Source: AP-15 sp963712825 (GTDB taxonomy: Bacteria; Pseudomonadota; Alphaproteobacteria; ATCC43930; CGMCC-115725). From it: 64,000 bases of DNA. The first letter of the stretch is position 1. The number at the start of each line of letters is the position of its first letter. Under the pieces are notes generated by a model. It was not told the origin of the DNA and made no database searches. It was given only the letters and a program-made list of their open reading frames with translations. A program made the translations under genes and the position numbers. Positions 19,082 through 27,332 of this stretch are shown here, in pieces. The DNA lies in NCBI GenBank assembly GCA_963712825.1, contig CAVQJP010000008.1:21285-85284 (forward strand), given 5' to 3'.

Positions 19082-19342
19082 GGGAATCGCGATACTTCAT
19101 CTCGCGACATTTCTGCAGAACTGCATCTCACCATCCGGCTGCAGCAGTTTCTATTACGGTATCGATTACATTCAATATGAAATAATGGGCTGTCCCAGAC
19201 ATCACTACATTGCTGTCGCCGAGGCGGCGAACCTTAACATCGAGACAGCCCTGGGATCGGCCTCGCCCACGCGGGACAATATTTCCCGCCTTCCCGGCAG
19301 CGACTGCAATCGCTGCTTTCGGACAACCGTTGAGGAATAGCC

Positions 19343-19552
19343 ATGCTTCCGCGCAAGCTTACCGCCGTCGATCCCGAGGAGGAGCGCCGGCGCTACAAGA
19401 TCGTACGCCGCGATACCTACGAGGACGTGCCGGGCCTGATCCTGTCGGCCAATGTCGACACAGGGTTGTGTCTGCTGCGCCTCTCCAATGGCGCAAGCCA
19501 GGAGCACAATTTCGGCCCCGATGGGCTGCGCATCGTGGCGGCGTCGCGATGA
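19343..19552 (+). CDS. 69-residue phage protein, copy 1 (intact)
   Basis: Small basic protein starting MLPRKLTAVDPEEERRRY and ending FGPDGLRIVAASR. It has no hydrophobic segment. A near-identical second copy, broken by one base, occurs at 40945-41155 by the holin gene, so the protein is duplicated at both ends of the structural block. Its stop overlaps the ATG of the lysozyme-like gene (ATGA). The 261 bases upstream are relatively AT-rich with a TCGCGA repeat pair but no supported gene. Function unknown. Confidence 0.6.
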   Translation: MLPRKLTAVDPEEERRRYKIVRRDTYEDVPGLILSANVDTGLCLLRLSNGASQEHNFGPDGLRIVAASR

Positions 19553-20037
19553 CGATCAACGCCGCCGATTTCCGGCAGTTCGTGATCGCGCCGGCATTGG
19601 CGGCGCTGGCGCCGGCCGGCATACCGGTCACCAAGACGGCCGCCGACCTGTTGATGGCGACCGCGGCGATGGAAAGCGATCTCGGGACATGGCTGCACCA
19701 GGAGGCGGGTGGCCCAGCGCTCGGCGTATTCGAGGAAGACCCCGACCAGCTCGCCGATCTGGAACAGATTCTAACGCCGGCGCAGAAGACGGCACTGGCA
19801 ACAGTCGCGACGCCGCAGGCGCTTGCCGACCAGCTCGGCGCGAACCTGATCGCCGCCGCCGCCGTCTGCCGGCTGCATTATTGGCACGCGACGACCGAAC
19901 CGTTGCCGGGCGACACAGTCACCGGGCTCTGGGGCTACTACAAGCAGTTCTATAATTCGCAGCTTGGTGCGGCGACAATGCCCGAATTTATTGACGCCCT
20001 TAAGCTGACCGACCTCGGCGCGCTGCCGCTAGGGTGA
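19549..20037 (+). CDS. Putative phage lysozyme-like protein
   Basis: A 162-residue protein coupled by ATGA overlap to the 69-residue gene. The segment LMATAAMESDLGTWLHQE followed by GGPALGVFE resembles phage proteins with a lysozyme-like helical fold, where a glutamate in such a helix is catalytic (here Glu44 is the candidate). The ending with LWGYYKQFYNS fits a soluble helical enzyme. There is no signal peptide, so a holin or signal-independent export would be needed. The family call rests on memory of related phage proteins and is tentative. Confidence 0.5.
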   Translation: MTINAADFRQFVIAPALAALAPAGIPVTKTAADLLMATAAMESDLGTWLHQEAGGPALGVFEEDPDQLADLEQILTPAQKTALATVATPQALADQLGANLIAAAAVCRLHYWHATTEPLPGDTVTGLWGYYKQFYNSQLGAATMPEFIDALKLTDLGALPLG

Positions 20038-20044
20038 CGACGCG

Positions 20045-20266
20045 ATGCGGTCCAACTGCCTGATTTGGGCGATTAGGCAATGGCGGCGCGCCGGCGGCTA
20101 TGTGCTGATGCGGCGATCGGAATGGTATCCGGGGCCGCATTTTCTGTGGGCGAGCGCCGACCTTACAGAGCGACGCGCCTTTGTGCCCTTGGCGCCGCCG
20201 GTCTGGCGCTGGTGGCCGCGGCTGTGGTTTCGCGGCCAGATCGTTGAGGGGCCGGAAGCCCGCTGA
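20045..20266 (+). CDS. Conserved small phage-associated protein
   Basis: A 73-residue, Trp- and Arg-rich protein beginning NCLIWAIRQWRRAGGYV and continuing EWYPGPHFLWASADL. Proteins of this pattern recur next to phage or GTA genes in alphaproteobacteria, without known function as far as I recall. It starts seven bases after the lysozyme-like gene, on the same strand. The following 262 bases (20267-20528) show no gene that I can support. Confidence 0.5.
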   Translation: MRSNCLIWAIRQWRRAGGYVLMRRSEWYPGPHFLWASADLTERRAFVPLAPPVWRWWPRLWFRGQIVEGPEAR

Positions 20267-20528
20267 GTTAAAGGGAAAACCGATGAGCGGAGCGGACCCG
20301 TTATCTGAATAATGCGGTCACCGGACCCGGCCCTCACAGCGACCGCCTCGCGGGCGCGACGGTTTCGTTGCTGAGTGGCAAGGGAGGTCACGGCATAACC
20401 GGCTCTGGTCCGTAAGATTTCGGGCCTGGCACCAGCTGCGTCTTTGGGGCGACCGCGAGCGCGACGAATGCAAATGCGACGAGCTTGGCACTGAGCGACC
20501 AAAATTATCGCATGAATAGAGGACAGTG

Positions 20529-21047
20529 ATGTCGAATCCATGGAGCCGCTTGTCTGCCGGTGTGCAATTTCCAAACGGCCCAGGACAGTCGACCGACAAC
20601 CTGACCGCTCTCAACAATAACACCATGCTCTGCCTGGGCTCGATCGGCGCCAGCAATTTTGTCTACGGCGACTTTATCGTCGCGCCGATCAAGTTCAAAT
20701 CAGGGGCTTCCGGCGTGTCGGCCAACGGCACGGTAAGCCTGTATCTCTTTACTTCGGAAGACGGCACGATCTGGACTTGCGGCGTCAGCCCGTCCGCGGC
20801 CAGCGATCAATCCGGCCAGCTCGCTATCGGACCAACCGCGCCGGGCGGCGGTCCACGGATACCGGCGCAGGTCGTCAATGTGACCGCGGCGGGCACTCAG
20901 TACTATTTCGACGAATTCTCGGTTTACGATTTGCTGTCCTGGGTTCCGACTTTCTTCACGGTCGGCATCCTGAACCAGTCTGGCGCTGCGTTCGACAGCA
21001 CTGCCGCGAACTTCTCTGCCAAAGTGACGACGGACCAATATGCATAA
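20529..21047 (+). CDS. Phage structural protein, unknown
   Basis: A 172-residue protein, beta-rich, low in charge, with no signal peptide. It has stretches such as NGTVSLYLFTSEDGTIW and SVYDLLSWVPTFFTVGILNQ. The next gene has the same general plan (about 180 residues, FLESLDGATF in place of FTSEDGTIW), so the two may be distant paralogues, one cytoplasmic and one with a signal peptide. They overlap by eight bases. I would place both among fibre or baseplate accessory proteins; no family is recognised. Confidence 0.55.
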   Translation: MSNPWSRLSAGVQFPNGPGQSTDNLTALNNNTMLCLGSIGASNFVYGDFIVAPIKFKSGASGVSANGTVSLYLFTSEDGTIWTCGVSPSAASDQSGQLAIGPTAPGGGPRIPAQVVNVTAAGTQYYFDEFSVYDLLSWVPTFFTVGILNQSGAAFDSTAANFSAKVTTDQYA

Positions 21048-21600
21048 ATCAGCCATCATCGCCGCGGCGGTGCTCTTTGCCGCCGCCGCCCCCGTAGCCT
21101 TCGGGCAGAGCGTCTATCAGCGCAATCCGTTTGCGCAGACCTGGGCGCCGGGTCCCGGCAACACGGGCCTCTTCGCCGGCCCGGTGACGCTGCTCTCGTC
21201 CGAGCTGAATTCGCTCGCATCGGGGTCGGTCGCCGTGTCGAGCGTCGGCGGCTCCTCGGGCTTGTTCAACAACACCTACACGAGGCAGGCGGTGTGGGCG
21301 CGCGCCGTGTTGACCGCCGGCACCTCCGGCGCAGTCTCGACCGGCGGAAACATCTCATGCTGGTTTCTCGAAAGTCTGGACGGCGCCACGTTTGAGAGCA
21401 CTTCCGTTGCTCCGCCGCGCTCACCCGACATCGTGTTTCCGGCGCCCGCATCGACTTTGAGCAGCGCAACCTTGCTGTCTCAGGGCTTGGTTCGGCTGCC
21501 GACGCTGCGCTTCAAGCTGCTGTGCCAGAACAATCTTGGGCAAGGGTTGACCGCCTCCGGCAACAGCGTCGCCGTCGCGCCGCTCGCGGTGCAGAATTGA
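21040..21600 (+). CDS. Secreted phage-region protein with Sec signal peptide
   Basis: A 186-residue protein with a standard signal peptide, MHKSAIIAAAVLFAAAA, and cleavage expected after VAFG-Q. The mature part is beta-rich, with two cysteines (NISCWFLES and FKLLCQNN) that could pair after export. It shares the overall pattern of the gene just upstream. A signal peptide on a protein encoded among head genes is unexpected and suggests a periplasmic or surface role. Confidence 0.6.
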   Translation: MHKSAIIAAAVLFAAAAPVAFGQSVYQRNPFAQTWAPGPGNTGLFAGPVTLLSSELNSLASGSVAVSSVGGSSGLFNNTYTRQAVWARAVLTAGTSGAVSTGGNISCWFLESLDGATFESTSVAPPRSPDIVFPAPASTLSSATLLSQGLVRLPTLRFKLLCQNNLGQGLTASGNSVAVAPLAVQN

Positions 21601-22478
21601 TCAGCCGCCGAAGCCTGCTGACCGGCACCGGGGCGCTCGCCGCCTATCGTGCGCCGCCGGCCGCGGCCGCGCAATTCCCGAAACCGTTCCGGGGGCTCTA
21701 TCACCCGCCCGGATATCCGCGTCTCGACTGGCGGCACCCAGCAACCCAATTCCTCGCCGACGCCTGGTGGCTCGACGGCTCTGCGCTGAATGTCGACGCC
21801 GGGGTCGGCGGCAAGCCGCTGTTCGGCTTTTCATTGCTCGGCCTGCCATGGCGCACGCAGACCGGGATTTCGTTCTCGCCGGCGGTTACCCAAGCCGGCT
21901 CGGGCTGCGGCTTCAACGGCACCTCGCAATACATCTGGACGACGCTGACGGCCGGGCTCGGCCCGTGGAAATCGTCGCCGGCAGCAGCGACGATGCTGTT
22001 CGTCGGCCAATGCAATGCGACGAGTGCCGCGGTGCAGACTTTTATGAGCATCGAGAACCACGCAACCCTGTCGCGCACGGCGTCTTTCCAGATTACCGCC
22101 GGCGCGCAAACCCTGGCCGTCGACTGGGTGCATTCGACAGCCACCGTTGCCAGCGGTAATTTCTTGCAATCGCCCGCTTTGGGGAAACCCTTCGCCGCGG
22201 CGCTGACCATGAACTTCGCGTCCTCGACCGCGACTTGCTTTGCCTTGGGCAAAAAGAGCAGCCTGACCGGCTCGGGCGCCACCGGCAATCAAAGCGACCA
22301 AATTGCTTTTGGCACCTCGGTGGCGAACGGCAGCATCCAATCGGAATATTTCAACGGGGTCGCGATCTTTGGCGCCGCATGGAACGCGGTTTTGTCCGAC
22401 AGCGTGATCTTTGGTTTGCTCGCCGACCCGTTCCAATTTCTGGTCTTTCCCGACGACGACCTGTTTTTTCGGAGCTGA
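21597..22478 (+). CDS. LamG-like lectin-fold protein with Tat-like signal
   Basis: Starts at TTG 21597, overlapping the previous stop (TTGA). The N-terminus SRRSLLTGTGALAA has the twin-arginine pattern, followed by an Ala-rich cleavage region. The 293-residue protein shows features of phage concanavalin/LamG-like domains: GCGFNGTSQYIWTT near the start of the fold and the ending IFGLLADPFQFLVFPDD, similar to the LxxNPWQLF ending in such proteins. Likely role is carbohydrate binding on the particle or cell surface. The TTG start and Tat signal are inferences. Confidence 0.55.
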   Translation: MISRRSLLTGTGALAAYRAPPAAAAQFPKPFRGLYHPPGYPRLDWRHPATQFLADAWWLDGSALNVDAGVGGKPLFGFSLLGLPWRTQTGISFSPAVTQAGSGCGFNGTSQYIWTTLTAGLGPWKSSPAAATMLFVGQCNATSAAVQTFMSIENHATLSRTASFQITAGAQTLAVDWVHSTATVASGNFLQSPALGKPFAAALTMNFASSTATCFALGKKSSLTGSGATGNQSDQIAFGTSVANGSIQSEYFNGVAIFGAAWNAVLSDSVIFGLLADPFQFLVFPDDDLFFRS

Positions 22479-22513
22479 TGATGGCCGTAGCGGTGGGCGG
22501 GGCCTGATCGCCG

Positions 22514-24646
22514 ATGCCTACGCCAACTGTCGTCTATCTCACTTCGGGCTCGTCCTGGACTGTCCCCAGCGATTGGAATTCGTCGTCCGACACGATCGAG
22601 TGCATTGGCGCCGGCGGTTCCGGCGCGTCCTCGTATTCGCAAGGGTTCGGCGGCGGCGGCGGCGGCGCATATTCGCTGGTCTCCAATCTGGCGCTGACCG
22701 CCGGCGCGATGATCTCCTACGGGGTCGGCACCGGCGGCGCTTCGGTCACCGGCGGCGGCTCCGCGGGCAACGCCGGCGGCGACACGTGGTTCAACGGCAC
22801 ATCGCTCTCATCCTGCTCGGCTGGCGCGCAGGGCGGCAAGGGCGGCAACGCCGACCCGAACCTTAATGCCGCCCAGGGCGGACAGGCCGCGGCCGGCACC
22901 GGCACGACCAAGTATTCGGGGGGCAACGGCGGCGTACCTAACGAATATGGCGGCTCGGGCGGCGGCGGAGCGGCCGGCAGGAACGGAGCCGGGGCGAACG
23001 GCACCAGCCAACCGGGAGGATTGAGCGGCGTTGCCGGCGGCCAAGGCGACAACGGCTTCGGGGGGAGCGGGGGATCGGGCGGCGTCAATGGCGGCAGCGC
23101 GGCGCAAGCTGGCGCAGCAGGTAGCGAATACAATAGTTCGCACGGCTCCGGGGGCGGTGGGGGCGGCGGGGCGTATTCGTCAAATCCGGGCGGTGCGGGC
23201 GGGAATTACGGCGCCGGCGGCGGCGGGGCCGCCTATTCGGCCGGCACGTCGGGCACCGGCGCAGGCGGCATCATCGTCATCACCTACACGCCAGCGGCAA
23301 CAATTGTAACCAGCGACAGCAACTTCCCCACCGAGGGTTCGGGGCGCCTGCTCTCGGCCGGGTCGTTGAGCGCCGAGGCGACGGAACTGGTTCGGCGCAG
23401 TCACGGCGCCGGATCGCTGACCCGCATTTTTCGACGCGCAAGTCATCCGGCTGGCGCATGGATGGGCGCTCGCGCGCGTAGCCGTTATATCTTTTCCACC
23501 GGCGCCGCGGGCGGCGCGATGCCGCTCGAATGGGCGCTCAGCGCGGGCGGTCCAACGCTGTTTGGAGACAGCGTCGCCCGGGTTGAATTCGTGACAGGAG
23601 CTCGCCGGGATACTCCGGCGCCGGTCGAAGCTTCACTGGGCGTCGCGGCCGATTCCCGTAACCCGATTGAAGCCGCTGTCTCGCAGCGTTCCGACGCACC
23701 TGTCGATGGCGAATTCGCGCACGGTATCGCGCGAGACAGCGGCAACCCCGTCGAAAACCTCGGGGGGACGACGACCGTCAGCCACGACAGCTTTGCTCCG
23801 GTCGAAAGCGTCGCGTCGGGTCAAGCCGATGCATCGTTCGCCCGCGAGCTATCGAGCACCGTCGGGGCCGACACATCGACGCGACCGGAATGGCTGCTTG
23901 CGCTGCGGGCCATACCGGCATTGCGAGTAGAAATTCTGTCGGTGACGCGCAGCGATCGGGGTCTGCTGTTTGAGAACACCGGCGCGCTGACCTTGGCTGG
24001 CGACAGTTTCGCGCCGTTTGAGACTCTAGTGGGTGTTGGTCGCGACAGTCTTGGGCCGGTCGAGGCGCTGGCTAGGCCGACCGGCGAGACGCGAGCGCTG
24101 CTCGAATGGCCCGGTGCCGTCTCGCGCGACAACAATTCGCCCATCGAAGCGAAGGCGACGGTGCTGCGTTTCGGCGCCGGGTTCGAGATCGAATTCCAGG
24201 CGGCAGGCAACAGAAGCATTTTCGCCGATACCGGGGCGGCGATCGAATATATGGCGCGGGCGGCCGCTGATCGTTTGGCGCCGCTTGAAGGTCTCGGCCA
24301 AGCGGTTGTCGCCTTCGACACTGTCGCGGGGTTGGAAAACGTTGCCGCTCTCCGCGGCGCTGCTCCCGCGGCAGCTGAGGGTTTGGCTGTACTGTCGGGC
24401 GACGGGTTGTTGCCGGTAGAAGCGGGCGGCTCGCTGGTGCGCGATTTTAGCGCCGCGGCGGAAACCGCAGGTCTGCTGCTGCTGCGCAGCGACACGATTG
24501 TTGTTGTCGAAACGCTGAACGATGCCGCGGCCGATGTCTGGATTGCACTCGAATCGGGTTTTCTGATCCCGACCGCGCTGCTCTCGGTCGAACGAGGCCG
24601 TATATTGGCGACACCCGGTCGCCTCCGCATCCTGAAGGTGTATTGA
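22514..24646 (+). CDS. Glycine-rich fibre-like protein with D-x-x-P-V-E repeats
   Basis: The 710-residue protein has three parts. Residues 1-50 are a beta segment (VVYLTSGSSWTVPSDW) as in glycine-rich domains of phage tail fibres. Residues about 45-255 are extremely Gly-rich, ending GGIIVITYTP, compatible with a polyglycine helix bundle as in some receptor-binding tips. Residues about 360-690 carry irregular repeats of 20-25 residues built on RDSxxPVEA (for example RDSLGPVEALA, RDNNSPIEAKA). There is no signal peptide. Host recognition is likely; the repeat family is not one I can name. Confidence 0.6.
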   Translation: MPTPTVVYLTSGSSWTVPSDWNSSSDTIECIGAGGSGASSYSQGFGGGGGGAYSLVSNLALTAGAMISYGVGTGGASVTGGGSAGNAGGDTWFNGTSLSSCSAGAQGGKGGNADPNLNAAQGGQAAAGTGTTKYSGGNGGVPNEYGGSGGGGAAGRNGAGANGTSQPGGLSGVAGGQGDNGFGGSGGSGGVNGGSAAQAGAAGSEYNSSHGSGGGGGGGAYSSNPGGAGGNYGAGGGGAAYSAGTSGTGAGGIIVITYTPAATIVTSDSNFPTEGSGRLLSAGSLSAEATELVRRSHGAGSLTRIFRRASHPAGAWMGARARSRYIFSTGAAGGAMPLEWALSAGGPTLFGDSVARVEFVTGARRDTPAPVEASLGVAADSRNPIEAAVSQRSDAPVDGEFAHGIARDSGNPVENLGGTTTVSHDSFAPVESVASGQADASFARELSSTVGADTSTRPEWLLALRAIPALRVEILSVTRSDRGLLFENTGALTLAGDSFAPFETLVGVGRDSLGPVEALARPTGETRALLEWPGAVSRDNNSPIEAKATVLRFGAGFEIEFQAAGNRSIFADTGAAIEYMARAAADRLAPLEGLGQAVVAFDTVAGLENVAALRGAAPAAAEGLAVLSGDGLLPVEAGGSLVRDFSAAAETAGLLLLRSDTIVVVETLNDAAADVWIALESGFLIPTALLSVERGRILATPGRLRILKVY

Positions 24647-25023
24647 TGCGACTGACGCAGCCGTTTACGCCGATAGAGCCCGGCGAGATCGATTATTTCG
24701 TCTTTGATTTCACTGGCGACATCGGCGCGGCGACGATCATATCGACGAGCTGGATCTGCACGCTGGCCCCGTATCAAACCGCTACCGACCCCACTCCTCA
24801 AGCACGCGTCTTGGGGGCCACGTCGGCGACGACGATCCAACTGCGGTCTCCGTTTGACGGCTCGCTGCAAACGAAGGCGGGCTTTTTTTCGGTCGCCACG
24901 ATCGGCGGCATGCCGAACTCGGCTGTTGGGGCAACTTATATTCTGGAGGCCGCCGTGGCTCTGAGCGACGGCCGCGTCTTAAAGCTCAACGGGACGCTCC
25001 TATGCACGGCGCCAGGAATATGA
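24646..25023 (+). CDS. Phage structural protein, 125 residues
   Basis: Begins at ATG 24646, sharing a base with the preceding stop (TGATG). It is beta-rich and mostly uncharged, with PIEPGEIDYFVFDFTGDIG at the start and a second half VATIGGMPNSAVGATYILEA. The pattern resembles small phage proteins of head or fibre modules that form beta-sandwiches. No catalytic motif is visible. The 93 bases before the next gene contain a seven-T run without a paired stem, so not a convincing terminator. Confidence 0.55.
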   Translation: MRLTQPFTPIEPGEIDYFVFDFTGDIGAATIISTSWICTLAPYQTATDPTPQARVLGATSATTIQLRSPFDGSLQTKAGFFSVATIGGMPNSAVGATYILEAAVALSDGRVLKLNGTLLCTAPGI

Positions 25024-25116
25024 ACGCGGAAGACAACGGGTCGCTTTTTTTCCGGACACTGACTTATGCCAGCCGGTGCGCGCCTTGAGCCAAAATTACA
25101 GCCTGGAAATCGGATA

Positions 25117-27258
25117 ATGAAAATCTATCTCCCGATCGCCAAGGTCAATGCGGAGAGCCGCGAGGTATGGGGCTACGCCTCGACCGAGGCGCGAGATGAC
25201 CAAGGCGAGATCATCAAGCGCGACGCGTTGGTCGCGGCACTCGGCGACTACATGAAATTCGCCAACATCCGCGAGATGCACCAGCTTTCTGCAGTCGGCG
25301 TGGCCAGGGAAGCCGCAGTGGACGACAAAGGCCTCTATATCGGAGCCAAGATCGTTGATGATCAGGCATGGCAAAAGGTCGTCGAAGGCGTCTACAAGGG
25401 TTATTCGATTGGCGGCCGCGTGACCCAGCGCGACCAGGCTGACTACAAGACGATCACCGGGCTCGTTTTGAACGAAATCTCGCTGGTCGACCGCCCGGCC
25501 AACCCCGAGGCGATTTTCGATTATTGGAAAGCATCAGGAGCTGCGCGCATGCCGGAGACCCGATTTAACGCGCCATTGCAGATCTGGGCCTGCGGTGTGC
25601 CGGAGCATCGGCATATCGCCAAGGCGGAGGCATTGAGGTGCCAAGAGCAAGTTGCCGGCTCAGGGGCTGGGTTGATCGCGGCGGCGAGGAACGCAATCAC
25701 CAACGTCGAAGACGCGCTGGAAAAAGCCCAGGGCGAAACCGGGCAAGGGGCAGCCCACGGCGATGTGGACTATGCCGATCCCGGGTACCAAGCCGACGGC
25801 AAAAAGCGTTATCCGATTGACAGTGAAAAGCACATCCGCGCCGCCTGGAATTTCATCAACCGGCCCGGCAACGCAAAGCGATACACCGCCGCCCAGCTTG
25901 ACACAATCAGGACCCGCATCGTCGCGGCGTGGAAAGAGAAAATCGATGCCGGCGGCCCGCCTTCCGCTGGCGAAGAGGGAAAAAAAGCCGGGCGGAGCGC
26001 CGCTCATTGCGCTTTGACAAAGGCGCTGTGGGACGTAGGCCAGGTCGCGCGCATCATCCTCGATCTCAATTGGCTCAAAGAGAGCCTCGCGGTTGAAGCG
26101 GCGATGGAGGCGGACGACTCGCCGCAGCCGGCAAGGCTGCAAGGGATTATCGTCGAGCTGTGCGATTTTCTGAACGCATTGGTCGCCGAAGAAACCGGCG
26201 AAATCCTGGACGACGCGGAAGCTGCCGGCGCGCCGGAACCGGGGGCTGCCGAAACCATAATCGTGGCGGGCGGCGCCAGAGGTGCGGCACTCATCGCCAA
26301 TTTATGCCGGGCGCAAAGCCCGAAAATGCGGAAGCTGGCAGCCGCGATTCTCGCCAAGGCCAAGCACAGCGACGGGGACCAAGCGATGTTGGACCTGGCC
26401 TATCGCGCCGTTGACAAATGCGCGGGAATGGATGGTTTGCTGTTTGCCGAGAAAAGCCATCTGGCACAGGCGCGCGATGCGCTGAAAGCAGCCGGGGCGG
26501 CGGCAGCGACGATGGATGCAACCATCGACACCGCACGCAACCTGGAGCTTCTGCCCACGATGGTCCGCCCGCCCGAGCCGGAATTCCGCTCGGGTGAAAA
26601 CTCCACGATCGACAGCTCGAGACGCCCGGGGTCGTCAGGCGCCGGCGGTGGCGTGCTGGAAATGATCGCAGCGGTGCTGGGAAAGCGAGGCCAAGGCCAT
26701 CAGGCGCTGATGGACGTCGCCCATGACTGCATCGGCAAGCTGACCGACGGCGGCTGCTGTCATGCAGCCAAGGCCGGTGCGCGGCATTCGAGAGAGACGC
26801 TGGGTCATCTCGCGAAAGCGCACGACCATCTTGTCGCCGCCGGCGCCAAATGCGACGCGGCAGGATTTTCCGCCGAGGAGGAGGGCGAGGGCTCGGAATT
26901 TGAGACCGGGAAGCTCGCGGCGGGGGGCGTGGCAAAGCTCATCGCCGCAGAACGAGCCGAGAAGGCGGCCCTGATCGCGACCCTATCCGACATCGTGCCG
27001 CGGCTCGACCAGTTGACGAAGCGGGTTGAGGATATCGCCCGCACGCCGCTGCCGCCGCTGACAATTGCCAAAGGTGTCACCGCGATCTCCAAACAGCAAG
27101 ACGCCGGCAGCGCAGCAACGCTCTCGCCCGACGATCTCGCCGCGGTTTTTTCTCGCATGAGCAAGGATGAACAAACTCTGACCCTGATCAAGGCGAGCTA
27201 CGCCCGTCCCATTCAACCACCCGGCCTCGCTCCCACCAGGGAGACACGAGGCGAGTAG
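25117..27258 (+). CDS. XkdF-like prohead protease with long C-terminal extension and DUF6582
   Basis: Cleaves or assembles the prohead. The first ~145 residues match the XkdF-type serine protease pattern: EVWGYASTEARDDQGEII, a candidate His in REMHQ, YKGYSIGGRV and EISLVDRPANPEA. Next, near residues 210-280, comes a DUF6582-like block (YADPGYQADGKKRYPID, AWNFINRPGNAKRY). The remaining ~430 residues are mostly helical, with two related segments ending in HLAQARDALKAAGA and HLAKAHDHLVAAGA, plus a C-terminal coiled coil. I infer an internal scaffolding role fused to the protease. ATG 25117 is preferred over 25066. It is long (713 residues) compared with ordinary prohead proteases. Confidence 0.75.
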   Translation: MKIYLPIAKVNAESREVWGYASTEARDDQGEIIKRDALVAALGDYMKFANIREMHQLSAVGVAREAAVDDKGLYIGAKIVDDQAWQKVVEGVYKGYSIGGRVTQRDQADYKTITGLVLNEISLVDRPANPEAIFDYWKASGAARMPETRFNAPLQIWACGVPEHRHIAKAEALRCQEQVAGSGAGLIAAARNAITNVEDALEKAQGETGQGAAHGDVDYADPGYQADGKKRYPIDSEKHIRAAWNFINRPGNAKRYTAAQLDTIRTRIVAAWKEKIDAGGPPSAGEEGKKAGRSAAHCALTKALWDVGQVARIILDLNWLKESLAVEAAMEADDSPQPARLQGIIVELCDFLNALVAEETGEILDDAEAAGAPEPGAAETIIVAGGARGAALIANLCRAQSPKMRKLAAAILAKAKHSDGDQAMLDLAYRAVDKCAGMDGLLFAEKSHLAQARDALKAAGAAAATMDATIDTARNLELLPTMVRPPEPEFRSGENSTIDSSRRPGSSGAGGGVLEMIAAVLGKRGQGHQALMDVAHDCIGKLTDGGCCHAAKAGARHSRETLGHLAKAHDHLVAAGAKCDAAGFSAEEEGEGSEFETGKLAAGGVAKLIAAERAEKAALIATLSDIVPRLDQLTKRVEDIARTPLPPLTIAKGVTAISKQQDAGSAATLSPDDLAAVFSRMSKDEQTLTLIKASYARPIQPPGLAPTRETRGE

Positions 27259-27280
27259 AAGGGCCATCCGGCCGTAACCA

Positions 27281-27307
27281 AACCCGCCCTTAGGCGGGTT
27301 TTTCTTT
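27281..27307 (+). terminator. Intrinsic terminator just upstream of the capsid gene
   Basis: AACCCGCC (27281-27288) pairs with GGCGGGTT (27293-27300) around CTTA, followed by TTTCTTT. The capsid ribosome site (GGGAGGA, 27319-27325) starts about 12 bases later and the ATG is at 27333, leaving no room for a separate promoter. Capsid expression must come from read-through, antitermination, or a promoter inside the protease gene. Confidence 0.8.
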
Positions 27308-27332
27308 GCCCCCCTGTCGGGAGGATTATCAA

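Noticed and set aside
25024..25116. Terminator at the seven-T run before the prohead protease
   Set aside because: No stable stem precedes the T-run; only a three-base pairing is possible.
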